A stretch of 64,000 bases of DNA, from positions 744,001-808,000 of the forward strand of contig NZ_NERY01000001.1 of assembly GCF_003063375.1 (NCBI RefSeq), read 5' to 3'. A program made the translations under genes and the position numbers. The notes under the pieces are model-generated. The model saw only the letters and a list, made by a program, of their open reading frames with translations, ran no database searches and was not told the DNA's origin. Positions 1 to 9,480 of the stretch are shown one piece after another. This DNA comes from Limnohabitans sp. MMS-10A-178. GTDB taxonomy: Bacteria > Pseudomonadota > Gammaproteobacteria > Burkholderiales > Burkholderiaceae_C. Position 1 is the first letter of the stretch; every line of letters begins with the position of its first letter.

Positions 1-2
1 CC

Positions 3-1457
3 AAAGTGATATTGGAGACCATTAAAAATAACAATCTGGATATCAAAGTGATGCTTGGAGTCTGGATCCAATCCGGAAACCCTGGAGGGATCAACGAAGC
101 AGAAATTGCCAGGGCGGTGAGCCTAGCCAACAACTACAAAAGTATCGTTTTGGCTTTGAGCGTGGGCAACGAAACGATGGTCAATTGGTCATTCAATCCA
201 GTGTCTGTAGCCGACATGGTCAAATACATCAACGCTGTCCGTAGTCAAGTCACGCAACCAGTGACCACTGATGACAATTGGGCATTTTTTGCAAAGGCAA
301 ACAATAACCAAGAACCAAAAGCTATCTTGAATGCGGTTGATTTTGTGGCAATGCATACTTATCCACTGGCAGACTCAGTGCATGACGCTAACAAATGGAA
401 CTGGCAGCAAACTGATAAAGCAGCTAATTTGCGCGCAGAGGCAATGATGGATGCCGCTATTGCAGCCGCAAAAAGTGATTTCAATGCGGTAAGGTCTTAC
501 ATGGACAACCTCGGCTTAACCAACACGCCCATTGTGATTGGAGAAACAGGCTGGAAGGCAGTAGCGTCTGGCGGTGAAAATTACCGAGCACACCCTGTTA
601 ATCAGAAAATGTATTTTGAACGTTTAACAGCTTGGAGCAACTCTAGCGCAGCTGCAAAACCAAAGAGCATTTTCTATTTTGAGGCGTTTGACGAGCCTTG
701 GAAAAAAGCCGACGACAAATGGGGGCTGTTCAATGTCGAACGTAAGGCGCGTTATGTTGTGCAGTCACTCTATCCAAATAGCATTTGGGAATCCGGTGCT
801 TACACATCTGCAGACGCCCTTTATTTTATTCCCACACAGAGTAACGGCACCATCACTGCCAATCGATACACTATTTTCTCGGACATGAATACCGCAGGTG
901 AAGTCAGGCCTTCGGAGTCAATTTTGTGGGTTGGCTGGGACAACCCAGCAACTGCTTATGCGGGAAGCAGCTCTATCAGCTTTGCAACTGGCGATGGGCC
1001 CAATTCATTAGAAATCACACCCGCACCTACAAGCTGGGGCTGGGGCATGATTGCGGCCTTGCAAACTTCTGCAGATGACCTTTCACAATTTGCCACAACA
1101 GGTAAGTTGAATTTCAGCATCAAGACAACGTATCCAGGAAAAATTGAGTTTGGTTTTTTAACAGGTACCACAACCGCGGGCAGTGCTTACGATGTTTACC
1201 TCACAGTTGATCCCGCCAATAATCCATATGGTTATGTCAATGATGGAACTTGGCGCAACGTTTCCATACCTGTCAGCGCCATAACGCCTCGCGGCGCCAT
1301 GGCCTATGGCATGACCGATGCCAGTAAGTCAAAACTAGATTTAAGCAAAGTGACTAACCCATTGGTCATTGCCGACAGGTATGAAAAAACAGGCAAGTCA
1401 AACAACTCGAATGACAGAACTAAGATCTACATTGACAATGTGTATTGGTCAAAATAA
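3..1457 (+). CDS. Glycoside hydrolase family 17-like beta-1,3-glucanase/transglycosylase with C-terminal beta-sandwich (CBM-like) region; 5' end truncated by window edge
   Basis: Frame is open to the window start. GH17 catalytic motifs are present: ALSVGNETM (acid/base Glu) and VIGETGWKA (nucleophile Glu). About 200 aa of beta-rich sequence follows the catalytic domain. Confidence 0.8.
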   Translation, partial: KVILETIKNNNLDIKVMLGVWIQSGNPGGINEAEIARAVSLANNYKSIVLALSVGNETMVNWSFNPVSVADMVKYINAVRSQVTQPVTTDDNWAFFAKANNNQEPKAILNAVDFVAMHTYPLADSVHDANKWNWQQTDKAANLRAEAMMDAAIAAAKSDFNAVRSYMDNLGLTNTPIVIGETGWKAVASGGENYRAHPVNQKMYFERLTAWSNSSAAAKPKSIFYFEAFDEPWKKADDKWGLFNVERKARYVVQSLYPNSIWESGAYTSADALYFIPTQSNGTITANRYTIFSDMNTAGEVRPSESILWVGWDNPATAYAGSSSISFATGDGPNSLEITPAPTSWGWGMIAALQTSADDLSQFATTGKLNFSIKTTYPGKIEFGFLTGTTTAGSAYDVYLTVDPANNPYGYVNDGTWRNVSIPVSAITPRGAMAYGMTDASKSKLDLSKVTNPLVIADRYEKTGKSNNSNDRTKIYIDNVYWSK

Positions 1458-1475
1458 GAGTTAAGTGGATACAAG

Positions 1476-1514
1476 AAAGCCCTGAGATTGCAAATGCACT
1501 CTCAGGGCTTTTTC
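1476..1514. terminator. Rho-independent terminator, probably bidirectional, between convergent genes
   Basis: aaagccctgaga (1476-1487) pairs with tctcagggcttt (1500-1511), followed by a T tract. The reverse strand also ends in a T-rich tract (TTTCTTGT). Confidence 0.85.
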
Positions 1515-1524
1515 AATCAGCAGA

Positions 1525-2580
1525 TCAGTTGACTCGATGACTTTTTGAGTCAAACCCCAGAATGTGGCTCTTGTTAAAAAACAAACCAATCGAATCATGA
1601 CTTTTGAATTTTTTGTCAGAGTTCATTTTGACATTGATCAAGTTTGTTAAACCATTAACTTGGCAGTGATAAATGGAAGAGTCGCCTAAATGTTCAGCCA
1701 GCACCACGGTGGCTGGTAGACCTTGAGCAGCCTCAACAATGTCAATGTGTTCTGGTCGAAAAGCAATGCAATGTGGCTTTGTTGAAAAATTTTCTGAATG
1801 CAAATTCCACCAAGCCTTCAGCCATTCAGAGGCCATGTTGAAATTAGGTTTCTCAATCAAGTTTATGCGAGGCGAACCTAAAAAACTGGCCACAAATTGA
1901 TTGCAAGGTTGCTCATACAGTGACAAAGGTGAACCCAACTGCTCTATGTTCCCATTGTTAAAAACTGCAATTCGATCGCCCATAGTCATAGCCTCAACTT
2001 GATCGTGCGTGACATAGATCATGGTGGTGCCTAATTCTTTGTGCAATCTTGAAAGCTCGATGCGCATGTTGACGCGCAACGCAGCATCAAGGTTGGACAG
2101 CGGTTCATCAAAGAGGAAGACTTTTGGTTTTCGAACAATGGCTCGACCAATTGCAACACGTTGACGCTCACCCCCCGATAGCTCTTTGGGAAATTTCTTG
2201 AGCATCTGATCAATGCGTAAAACCTCTGCAGCCTGACGGACTTGAAGTTGGCGTTCTTTTTCTTTGATGCCAGACATTTTGAGAGAAAAGCCCATGTTCT
2301 CTTCAACCGTCATGTGAGGGTAGAGTGCGTAGTTTTGAAATACCATTGCAACACCCCTGTCGGCTGGGTGTGTGTGCGTTACCTGAACACCGTCTATGGT
2401 GAGATCACCAGAACTAATTTCTTCGAGCCCAGCAATCATGCGCAATGTTGTTGACTTTCCACATCCAGATGGACCTACAAAGACCAAAAACTCGCCATCA
2501 TGAACTTCCAAATCGATGCCGCGAATAACTTCATTTCGGCCATAAGATTTGTGCAGATTTTTAAGTACAACATGTCCCAT
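1525..2580 (-). CDS. CUT1 sugar ABC transporter ATP-binding protein (MalK/UgpC-like)
   Basis: Walker [10 protein letters not shown], signature LSGGERQRVAIGRA, Walker [13 protein letters not shown], and a C-terminal regulatory domain. Confidence 0.93.
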   Translation of the reverse strand: MGHVVLKNLHKSYGRNEVIRGIDLEVHDGEFLVFVGPSGCGKSTTLRMIAGLEEISSGDLTIDGVQVTHTHPADRGVAMVFQNYALYPHMTVEENMGFSLKMSGIKEKERQLQVRQAAEVLRIDQMLKKFPKELSGGERQRVAIGRAIVRKPKVFLFDEPLSNLDAALRVNMRIELSRLHKELGTTMIYVTHDQVEAMTMGDRIAVFNNGNIEQLGSPLSLYEQPCNQFVASFLGSPRINLIEKPNFNMASEWLKAWWNLHSENFSTKPHCIAFRPEHIDIVEAAQGLPATVVLAEHLGDSSIYHCQVNGLTNLINVKMNSDKKFKSHDSIGLFFNKSHILGFDSKSHRVN

Positions 2581-2584
2581 GAAC

Positions 2585-3979
2585 TTAATTTCCTAGAACG
2601 GTCACTGCGGGTTCGTTGAGCATATTTGTTTTTAACTCTGGTAATTGAGTCCCTTGCTTTAAAAACTCTCTGTACCAAAGTGCACTGTCCTTCAGAACCC
2701 GCTTTTGTGTCTCGTAATCGACGTGAACGATGCCAAATCTCTTTTCATAGCCACTGGCCCATTCAAAATTGTCCATCAAGCTCCACACCATGTAGGCCTC
2801 TACTGGTACGCCTTGCTCAATGGCATCTGACAGTGCTCTGATGTGCTGCTGCAAGTAATCAACGCGATTTTTATCGTGGACGCTGCCGTTGACTATTTTG
2901 TCTTTGAACGCTGCGCCATTTTCTGTGATGTAAATGGCAGGCAGTGGATAGTCGCGATGCATTCGAACCAGCAATTCTGTTAAGCCTTGTGGATAGACTT
3001 CCCATTGCATGTCTGTTACCGGTAAACCGCTTTTCTGCACGTCCCATGGATCAGCCGCGCTAACCACTGATCTGGAGTAATAGTTAACCCCTAAGAAGTC
3101 TAGTGGCTGTTGAATGTGAGCCATGTCGTTTGACTCAATTTGAGGGGCATCACTGCCCAAGAAATCCAAAACATCGGCTGGATATTCTCCCTTGAACAGT
3201 GGATCCATGTACCAGCGAAGCAGTCGGCCATCTTCCAGTTTTGTTTTTTGTTTATCTTCAGTTGATTCAGTTGCAGAATGCATTGGCGCTAAATTCAAAA
3301 CAATCCCAAGCTTGGCGGTTTGACGCTCAGCGCGCAGTGCTTGCAAAGCCAAACCGTGACTCAACAACAGATGGTGCGAAACTTGTGTCGCTACGCCTCT
3401 GTGTTTAATCCCTGGCGCAAATATGCCTGTTTCATGGCCAAGATGTGCAATGACCCAAGGTTCGTTGTGTGTTGTAAACGATTGGACCCGATCACCCAAG
3501 CGACGAGCCACGGTTTGCGCATAGTCTACGAAGCGATGGACTGTTTCACGGTTAGCCCAACCACCCATTTGCTGCAGCGCATCCGGAAGATCCCAATGGT
3601 TGAATGTGACTGATGCCGCTATATTTTTTTCAAACAATGCATCGATAACGCGATCATAAAAATCTAAACCTTTTGAATTCCATGCCCCCTTGCCTGTTGG
3701 TTGAACGCGAGGCCAAGAAATGGACATTCGATACGCATTGACGCCCAAATCTGAAATGATTTGAATATCGTCTTGCCAATTGTTGTAGTGGTCACAAGCA
3801 ACTAGACCATTGCTGGCATCTGCAATCGCGCCTGGTTGCTCGCAAAACCGATCCCAAATTGAAGGACCTTTGCCATCAGATCGACCGCCACCTTCAATTT
3901 GAAATGCAGCCGTGGCAACGCCCCAAATAAAATCTTTTGGAAACTTTTTTATGCGCATTGCGTTATTTAGATCGGACAT
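2585..3979 (-). CDS. Glycoside hydrolase family 1 beta-glucosidase
   Basis: FIWGVATAAFQIEGG N-terminus, acid/base THNEPW, nucleophile ITENGA, and C-terminal VWSLMDNFEWASGYEKRFGIVHVDYETQKR. Confidence 0.95.
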   Translation of the reverse strand: MSDLNNAMRIKKFPKDFIWGVATAAFQIEGGGRSDGKGPSIWDRFCEQPGAIADASNGLVACDHYNNWQDDIQIISDLGVNAYRMSISWPRVQPTGKGAWNSKGLDFYDRVIDALFEKNIAASVTFNHWDLPDALQQMGGWANRETVHRFVDYAQTVARRLGDRVQSFTTHNEPWVIAHLGHETGIFAPGIKHRGVATQVSHHLLLSHGLALQALRAERQTAKLGIVLNLAPMHSATESTEDKQKTKLEDGRLLRWYMDPLFKGEYPADVLDFLGSDAPQIESNDMAHIQQPLDFLGVNYYSRSVVSAADPWDVQKSGLPVTDMQWEVYPQGLTELLVRMHRDYPLPAIYITENGAAFKDKIVNGSVHDKNRVDYLQQHIRALSDAIEQGVPVEAYMVWSLMDNFEWASGYEKRFGIVHVDYETQKRVLKDSALWYREFLKQGTQLPELKTNMLNEPAVTVLGN

Positions 3980-4013
3980 TTGCTTGGAATTTCAATGGTG
4001 TAAAAAAATGGTG

Positions 4014-4862
4014 TTACTTAACAGCGCCTGACGTTAAGCCTTCTATCAATCGCTTGGATGAGAAAGCAAACAAAATGAGCAGGGGAACGGTTGCGATTGC
4101 AGAGCCAGCCATCAATGCCCCCCACTCTGTATCTACCGGGCTTTGCATGCTTCTCAGCGCCAATGGCAATGTGTACATTTCAGGGGAACGCATGACCACC
4201 AATGGCCCAATAAAGTTATTCCACGAAGCAATGAATGTAATCAGGCCGAGCGTGCCCAATGCAGGCTGCAATAAAGGCAGAACGATCCGTGCATAGATCC
4301 CTAGCTCTGAGCAACCGTCCATTCTGGCGGCCTCAATCAGTTCTCTAGGAATGGATGTCAAAACAAATTGGCGCATTAAAAAAATTCCAAATGCACTGGC
4401 GGCACCAGGGATGAAAAGAGCATGGGGCTGATCAATCCAACCCAGCACATCCATGATCATGAAGGTAGGAATCATGCCCAAAAAAGAGGGTATCAGCATG
4501 GTCCCCATGACCAGGAGAAACAGGGGTTTTTTAAACTTGAACTCAAACATGGCGAATGCATAACCCCCCATGGAGCAAAAGATCAACGTCAATGCAGTAG
4601 ACGCCAATGCAATGTAGAGACTCCAGCCAAGACTGTTCCAAAAATGAATTTTTTCAGTCAATATTTTCAGATTTTCAAAAAATGCAGTACCAGGCCATAG
4701 GGGTGGGGGCAGTGTGAAAATTTCGGATTTAGTGTGTGTGGCAAATACAAACATGAAATAGAACGGCGCAAGCATGATCAGGCTACCCAAACCCACCATG
4801 ACATATGCCGTCACTACGCTGACTGAATGACTACCTTGCAATCGACGGCTTTCAGTCATCAT
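4014..4862 (-). CDS. CUT1 sugar ABC transporter permease (MalG-like)
   Basis: Multi-TM protein with the EAA-type loop ELIEAARMDGCSELGIYARIVLPLLQPALGTL. Confidence 0.92.
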   Translation of the reverse strand: MMTESRRLQGSHSVSVVTAYVMVGLGSLIMLAPFYFMFVFATHTKSEIFTLPPPLWPGTAFFENLKILTEKIHFWNSLGWSLYIALASTALTLIFCSMGGYAFAMFEFKFKKPLFLLVMGTMLIPSFLGMIPTFMIMDVLGWIDQPHALFIPGAASAFGIFLMRQFVLTSIPRELIEAARMDGCSELGIYARIVLPLLQPALGTLGLITFIASWNNFIGPLVVMRSPEMYTLPLALRSMQSPVDTEWGALMAGSAIATVPLLILFAFSSKRLIEGLTSGAVK

Positions 4863-5815
4863 GTTTCTCCCCTCTTAGGTTTGAATGCCAAGTTGGTCAA
4901 CCAAGTGAGGACAGCCACAAAAACAAAAAGAATCCAGGATAAAGCGCTGGCTGTTCCGAAATCATTGAAATCAAAAGCAGTCCGATACATGTACATGGCA
5001 GTGGTCATGCCAGATTGATCACTGCCGCCACGGCCGCCAGTCAAAATGAAGGGCTCTTCAAACAATTGCAAACCACCAATCAGAGTCAAAGTCACACCAA
5101 AATAAATCATTGGTTTGAGACTTGGCAGGGTGATGTACCAAAACTGATTCCAACGACTGGCACCATCCATGGTTGCTGCTTCATACATGTCCTTCGGAAT
5201 TGTTTGAAGTGCAGCCAAGTACAAGACTGTGTTGAATCCGACATATCGCCAAAACACCACAAATGAAATTGCAGGCTTGATGAATTCAGATTCACCTAAC
5301 CAATCAATGGGTTGTTGCGGAAAAAAACTACCAATCAAAGGCAGTTGGGCCGCACCAGCAATCACCTGATTGATCAGTCCGTAGTCAGTTGAGAACAAGG
5401 TGCTGAACATCATGGCGATGGCCACAGTGGAAGTGATGTACGGTAAAAAATAGGCCCCGACAGTGGCATTGCGTGTGCGCTTGAACTGAGCATGAATGAC
5501 GCAAGCTAGCGGAATTGCAATGAGATGTTGAGGAATTCCAGACACTGCAGCAAGCCAAAAAGTGTTCTTGATTGATTTCCAAAACCATTCATCTTCTAGT
5601 GTGAAAATAAAATTATCAAGGCCTACGTAAGACATGTTGGCCAAGCCAGATGTAGGCTCCCAACTTTGAAATGCCAGAAACAAAGAGAACAGAAGCGGAA
5701 ACAGTCCAAAGATAAAAAATAAAAGAACAAAAGGTGCCAGTAAAACGTACGGCACAAGTTTGGGGTGGAGTCGCCAGCGAGGACGGCGCTGAAGTTTGGG
5801 GGATATTGGGGTCAT
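4859..5815 (-). CDS. CUT1 sugar ABC transporter permease (MalF-like)
   Basis: Multi-TM protein with the EAA-type loop DMYEAATMDGASRWNQFWYITLPSLKPMIYF. Start set at the internal ATG (5815), just after the upstream stop. Confidence 0.9.
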   Translation of the reverse strand: MTPISPKLQRRPRWRLHPKLVPYVLLAPFVLLFFIFGLFPLLFSLFLAFQSWEPTSGLANMSYVGLDNFIFTLEDEWFWKSIKNTFWLAAVSGIPQHLIAIPLACVIHAQFKRTRNATVGAYFLPYITSTVAIAMMFSTLFSTDYGLINQVIAGAAQLPLIGSFFPQQPIDWLGESEFIKPAISFVVFWRYVGFNTVLYLAALQTIPKDMYEAATMDGASRWNQFWYITLPSLKPMIYFGVTLTLIGGLQLFEEPFILTGGRGGSDQSGMTTAMYMYRTAFDFNDFGTASALSWILFVFVAVLTWLTNLAFKPKRGET

Positions 5816-5819
5816 GGAG

Positions 5820-7067
5820 TTAACGCCGTGCACGACGCTCCAGCAAACGGTCTGCATCTTTCAATGCCAAGCGTATATCCTTACCTTGATTGAGCACTTT
5901 ATCGAGCTCTGTGTTGATCACTTCATCGGCAAAAGTATCCAGTCGATGAACTTTAGGCGCTTGAATATGGCGCGTGGCTTCGCGCCATAAAATTCGAGCC
6001 TTTTGCTGTCCAAGAAAAGCGATAGGTTCATTGAAAAAAGCATCGTTGTGAACACTGATCAGTGCAGGAAAAGCGTCTTGTGATTTGAAGGCTTCCAACT
6101 GACGATCAGGATTGAGAGTCATCAATTGAATCAGATCCCAGGCAAGCTCTTTTTGTGTTGCAGCTTTCGGAATGGCATAGAAGCTTCCGCCCCACGCTGC
6201 CCAGGTATTTTCAGGTAACTGTGATGCACGCCAGAGTCCCTTTGTTTCAGGTGCAAGCCAGTTGTTGAGATGTCCTGCAATCCATGCGCCAGACATTTGA
6301 GTGGCAACATGACCTCGTCGAAAACCTTCTGCCCATTCGTTAGACCATGCGCTGATTTTGCCGTCCAATTTGTTGTCTCGAATTCGTTTGGCCAACTCAA
6401 AAGCCTTTACAAATCGTTCGGTGGTAACAAGAGAATGACCTGCCGCATCAAAATACAAACCTTCGCCTGACTTAACGCCGCCACGAATAATCAAATCTTT
6501 CACATCTCGAGCATGGGCTACGAGGTAGGCGCCAGTTGATTTTTTGATGACAACCCCGGCTTTGATGTAACTGTCCCAACTGTTTGTTAGGTCGGCTTCT
6601 TGCAGTCCTGATTTCAGCAATAAGTCCTGCCTGTAAAGCAAGGTACCTGGACCTATGTCTGTTGGTATGGCAACCAAGCGACCCGTTGAAGATTTGGCTT
6701 GGTCAATTGAAAATGCAACAAACAAATGCTTCGATTCGTTCAAGTTGTAAGGCGGGGCACCAAGGTCTTCAAGTCCACCCCCAGTAGCAAAGCGGGCAAC
6801 GTAGCTTGACTCTAGAACCATCACATCCGGCGGTTTGGATGAGGTAGACAAAGCGGTGGTCATTGCAGTGTGGTGATCGGCGTACGCTCGACTGATCACT
6901 TTGACTTGAACGCCTGGGTGTTTTTTCTCCCATGCGGGCAATGCTGCTTTGATAATACTGTCAACCGCAGGATAGGCGGCCACAGTTAACACTTTCTGAG
7001 CATGTGCACAGAGTGTCAGATGGCTTAGCAAAACCGCTATGACAACAGATCGTATATTTGCAAACAT
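5820..7067 (-). CDS. Sugar ABC transporter extracellular solute-binding protein
   Basis: Signal peptide MFANIRSVVIAVLLSHLTLCAHA followed by SBP_bac_1-like sequence. The ATG at 7067 gives a proper signal peptide; the longer ORF start at 7121 does not. Confidence 0.88.
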   Translation of the reverse strand: MFANIRSVVIAVLLSHLTLCAHAQKVLTVAAYPAVDSIIKAALPAWEKKHPGVQVKVISRAYADHHTAMTTALSTSSKPPDVMVLESSYVARFATGGGLEDLGAPPYNLNESKHLFVAFSIDQAKSSTGRLVAIPTDIGPGTLLYRQDLLLKSGLQEADLTNSWDSYIKAGVVIKKSTGAYLVAHARDVKDLIIRGGVKSGEGLYFDAAGHSLVTTERFVKAFELAKRIRDNKLDGKISAWSNEWAEGFRRGHVATQMSGAWIAGHLNNWLAPETKGLWRASQLPENTWAAWGGSFYAIPKAATQKELAWDLIQLMTLNPDRQLEAFKSQDAFPALISVHNDAFFNEPIAFLGQQKARILWREATRHIQAPKVHRLDTFADEVINTELDKVLNQGKDIRLALKDADRLLERRARR

Positions 7068-7125
7068 TGTGGAAAGACGAAACTCAGGCGCAAATTGACC
7101 AATGCGATGCACTGAAAGCAACTCA

Positions 7126-7139
7126 TGAAAGCGCTTTCA
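7126..7139. promoter_or_regulatory. LacI-family operator, perfect palindrome TGAAAGCGCTTTCA
   Basis: 14-bp perfect palindrome with central CG, upstream of the ABC operon and close to a lacI-type gene. Confidence 0.85.
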
Positions 7140-7142
7140 AGA

Positions 7143-7172
7143 ATTATAGTGACCGCCGTCAAATTGGGTCAA
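7143..7172 (-). promoter_or_regulatory. Sigma70-type promoter for the sugar ABC/GH1 operon: TTGACC - 18 bp - TATAAT (minus strand)
   Basis: Reverse complement of 7167-7172 is TTGACC and of 7143-7148 is TATAAT. The operator begins 3 nt downstream of the -10. Confidence 0.75.
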
Positions 7173-7205
7173 AGGGTTATCCCTAGCCCTTATGGCTGAG
7201 CTCAA

Positions 7206-8231
7206 TCAAGGCTTGGCTGTCGATTCCCGAACGATCAACTTGGGTGCAGGCATGACAGCTGTTGGCTTGGTGTCTGCCAACATTTGCAAAATGGCAGAAG
7301 CGGTTAAGCGGCCTAGTTCGTAAGCAGGTTGATGGATTGTGCTCAAAGGCGGCGCAACGTAGATGGAATGGTAAAGATCATCAAAGCCAATGAGGGACAC
7401 ATCTTCGGGAATTTTGAGACCCTTGCGATGCAAGCTCAGAGCTGCACCGTATGCCATTTGGTCATTGGCAGCAAAGAGTGCTGTAAATTTGCGTCGGTTT
7501 GAAAGAAGTTGATCCGTGGCATTGAGGCCCCCATCGACTTGGTAGTCGCCTGACACCACCAACTGCGGGTCAAATGGAATGCTCGCATTTTTGAGCGCTG
7601 TGGTGTAACCCCGAAATCGCTCATTGGCATCAGGATGTGCGGCATCCCCCGAAATAAAAGCAATTTTGCGATGGCCTAAAGAAATCAAATGCTCAGTGGC
7701 TAAAACGCCGCCTGCAAAGTTGTCGAAGTTAAGGGCAAAGAGACCGCCACCTTTGATATTGCGCCCCGTGACGACGATTGGTAAATGTTTGGCAGCGTTT
7801 TTAAGTGCTTGGTCACTCAAGCGGCCGTTTAAAACGATCAACCCATCAACACGGCGCGATCTGAGGACATCAATGCAACGGCCTTCAGTCACGGGGTTCC
7901 AATGGGCGCTCACAAACAAGGGACTGTAGCCAGCACTGTCGAGTTCATCTTCAATACCGCGCAGAGCAGGGCCATAAAAGGGACTGTCTATGGCTTGCGT
8001 AACAACGCCAATGCTCAAAGTGCGTCCACCAGCAAGGCCTCTTGCTACAGGGTTGGGAACAAAACCTAACTCTGCAATAGCTTCATCAATGGCTTTTCTC
8101 TTTTCATCGCTGACAACGGCAGTACCGTTGAGGATACGAGAAACAGTGCTTGGTGAGACGCCAGCCAGCTTGGCAACACGCTCAAGTGTGACGGGGCCGG
8201 ACTTGACATTTTCGGCGCGCTTGTTTTTCAT
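7206..8231 (-). CDS. LacI family transcriptional regulator
   Basis: N-terminal HTH VTLERVAKLAGVSPSTVSRILNGTAVVSDEKR and a periplasmic-binding-like effector domain. Confidence 0.95.
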   Translation of the reverse strand: MKNKRAENVKSGPVTLERVAKLAGVSPSTVSRILNGTAVVSDEKRKAIDEAIAELGFVPNPVARGLAGGRTLSIGVVTQAIDSPFYGPALRGIEDELDSAGYSPLFVSAHWNPVTEGRCIDVLRSRRVDGLIVLNGRLSDQALKNAAKHLPIVVTGRNIKGGGLFALNFDNFAGGVLATEHLISLGHRKIAFISGDAAHPDANERFRGYTTALKNASIPFDPQLVVSGDYQVDGGLNATDQLLSNRRKFTALFAANDQMAYGAALSLHRKGLKIPEDVSLIGFDDLYHSIYVAPPLSTIHQPAYELGRLTASAILQMLADTKPTAVMPAPKLIVRESTAKP

Positions 8232-8263
8232 AATTTAAGTAAGTTTCAAAATAGAACTTATCA

Positions 8264-8277
8264 TGAAAACGCTTTCA
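8264..8277. promoter_or_regulatory. Second LacI-family operator TGAAAACGCTTTCA upstream of the lacI-type gene
   Basis: One mismatch to the perfect palindrome at 7126-7139; located 33 bp upstream of the regulator start. Confidence 0.8.
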
Positions 8278-8363
8278 CAGCAATCTTGTGAGGAGGCTAA
8301 GTCACTTGAAGTTATTGTCATCCTGATGATCAAGTCATGACTTCATTGATGCATAAATCACCA

Positions 8364-9077
8364 TTAATTGGCCAAACCCACAAATACGTTTTGCACATCG
8401 TCATTGCCGTCAATGCCGGCAAGGAAATTTTCCACTTCTTCCAGTTGCTCTACAGACAGATTGGCAGGATCGACTGGGTTTTTAGGTTTGTATCCTAATT
8501 TGTTAGATAAGACCGTAAATCCATGGTCTGGCAGGGCTTTGCTAACCAGATCTAAATCTGTCGGGTCCGTGATGAACACAGTCACGCCGTCTTCATCGGC
8601 CACTTCGAAGTCTTGTGCGCCTGCTTCAATGGCAGCCAGTTCTGCATCTGCATTGGTTTGAGCAGCTTCTGCTTCAATCAATCCGACGTGATCAAAATCC
8701 CAAGAGACCGAGCCAGAAGTGCCCAGCTGACCTTTTCGAAACAAAACACGAACTTCAGATGCTGTGCGGTTGAGGTTGTCGGTCAGTGCTTCGACCATCA
8801 CAGGAACTTGATGCGGAGCAAACCCTTCATAAATGACACGCTCAAAATTGACGGGGTCACCCAAAAGGCCAGCTCCTTTTTTGATGGCACGTTCAAGCGT
8901 GTCTTTGGGCATAGACACTTTTCGGGCTTGCTCGACCACCAGTCGGAGCCGAGAGTTGGCAGCAGGGTCGGCCCCACTTTTGGCAGCCATCATGATGTCT
9001 TTGGCCAGACGTCCAAAGAGTTTGCCTCTAGCGTCTGCGGCTTGCGCCTTGCCTTTTGCTTTCCACTGCGCGCCCAT
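8364..9077 (-). CDS. YebC/PmpR family transcriptional regulator/translation factor
   Basis: [45 protein letters not shown] and [28 protein letters not shown] are typical YebC sequence. Confidence 0.95.
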   Translation of the reverse strand: MGAQWKAKGKAQAADARGKLFGRLAKDIMMAAKSGADPAANSRLRLVVEQARKVSMPKDTLERAIKKGAGLLGDPVNFERVIYEGFAPHQVPVMVEALTDNLNRTASEVRVLFRKGQLGTSGSVSWDFDHVGLIEAEAAQTNADAELAAIEAGAQDFEVADEDGVTVFITDPTDLDLVSKALPDHGFTVLSNKLGYKPKNPVDPANLSVEQLEEVENFLAGIDGNDDVQNVFVGLAN

Positions 9078-9167
9078 GGGGAGTACTTTCTCTGTGAGGG
9101 TGTAAGCTTGTCATTTTAAGACATGCTAAGACATTCCTTAGGCGCCTCAAGTTCACACTCTGACGAC

Positions 9168-9353
9168 TCACACAGTGATATCGACGTTGCCGCCCTTGGC
9201 CTGGCCAGTTGGTTTGACCTCCTGTCTGGTCACTTCTCGCTGAGCCTCTGTTCTTGGTGGTGGCGCTTCTTTTTTCTGCTCTGTTTGCACGGGGCGCTCT
9301 TGTTGCACCCGAGGGGTGTCGGGGCGATTGTTGGCGGGACGAATTTCTGACAT
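9168..9353 (-). CDS. Small low-complexity hypothetical protein (about 61 aa, P/Q/E/R-rich)
   Basis: ORF MSEIRPANNRPDTPRVQQERPVQTEQKKEAPPPRTEAQREV... with an AAGGAAG Shine-Dalgarno-like motif about 7 nt before the ATG at 9353. No family recognised. Confidence 0.45.
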   Translation of the reverse strand: MSEIRPANNRPDTPRVQQERPVQTEQKKEAPPPRTEAQREVTRQEVKPTGQAKGGNVDITV

Positions 9354-9480
9354 GATGAAACTTCCTTGAAATTGATGTGGGAATTTAGGGCGCTTCGACA
9401 AATGACATTGTCAAGCAAATTAAGATTCAACAGGCATCATTTGTCTGAAAGCACCTTGTGAAAATCGCCATCCAACTTTT

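Noticed and set aside
9105-9140. Short direct repeat TAAGACATGCTAAGACATTC between yebC and the small ORF
   Set aside because: Only about 8 bp per copy, no context to support a function.
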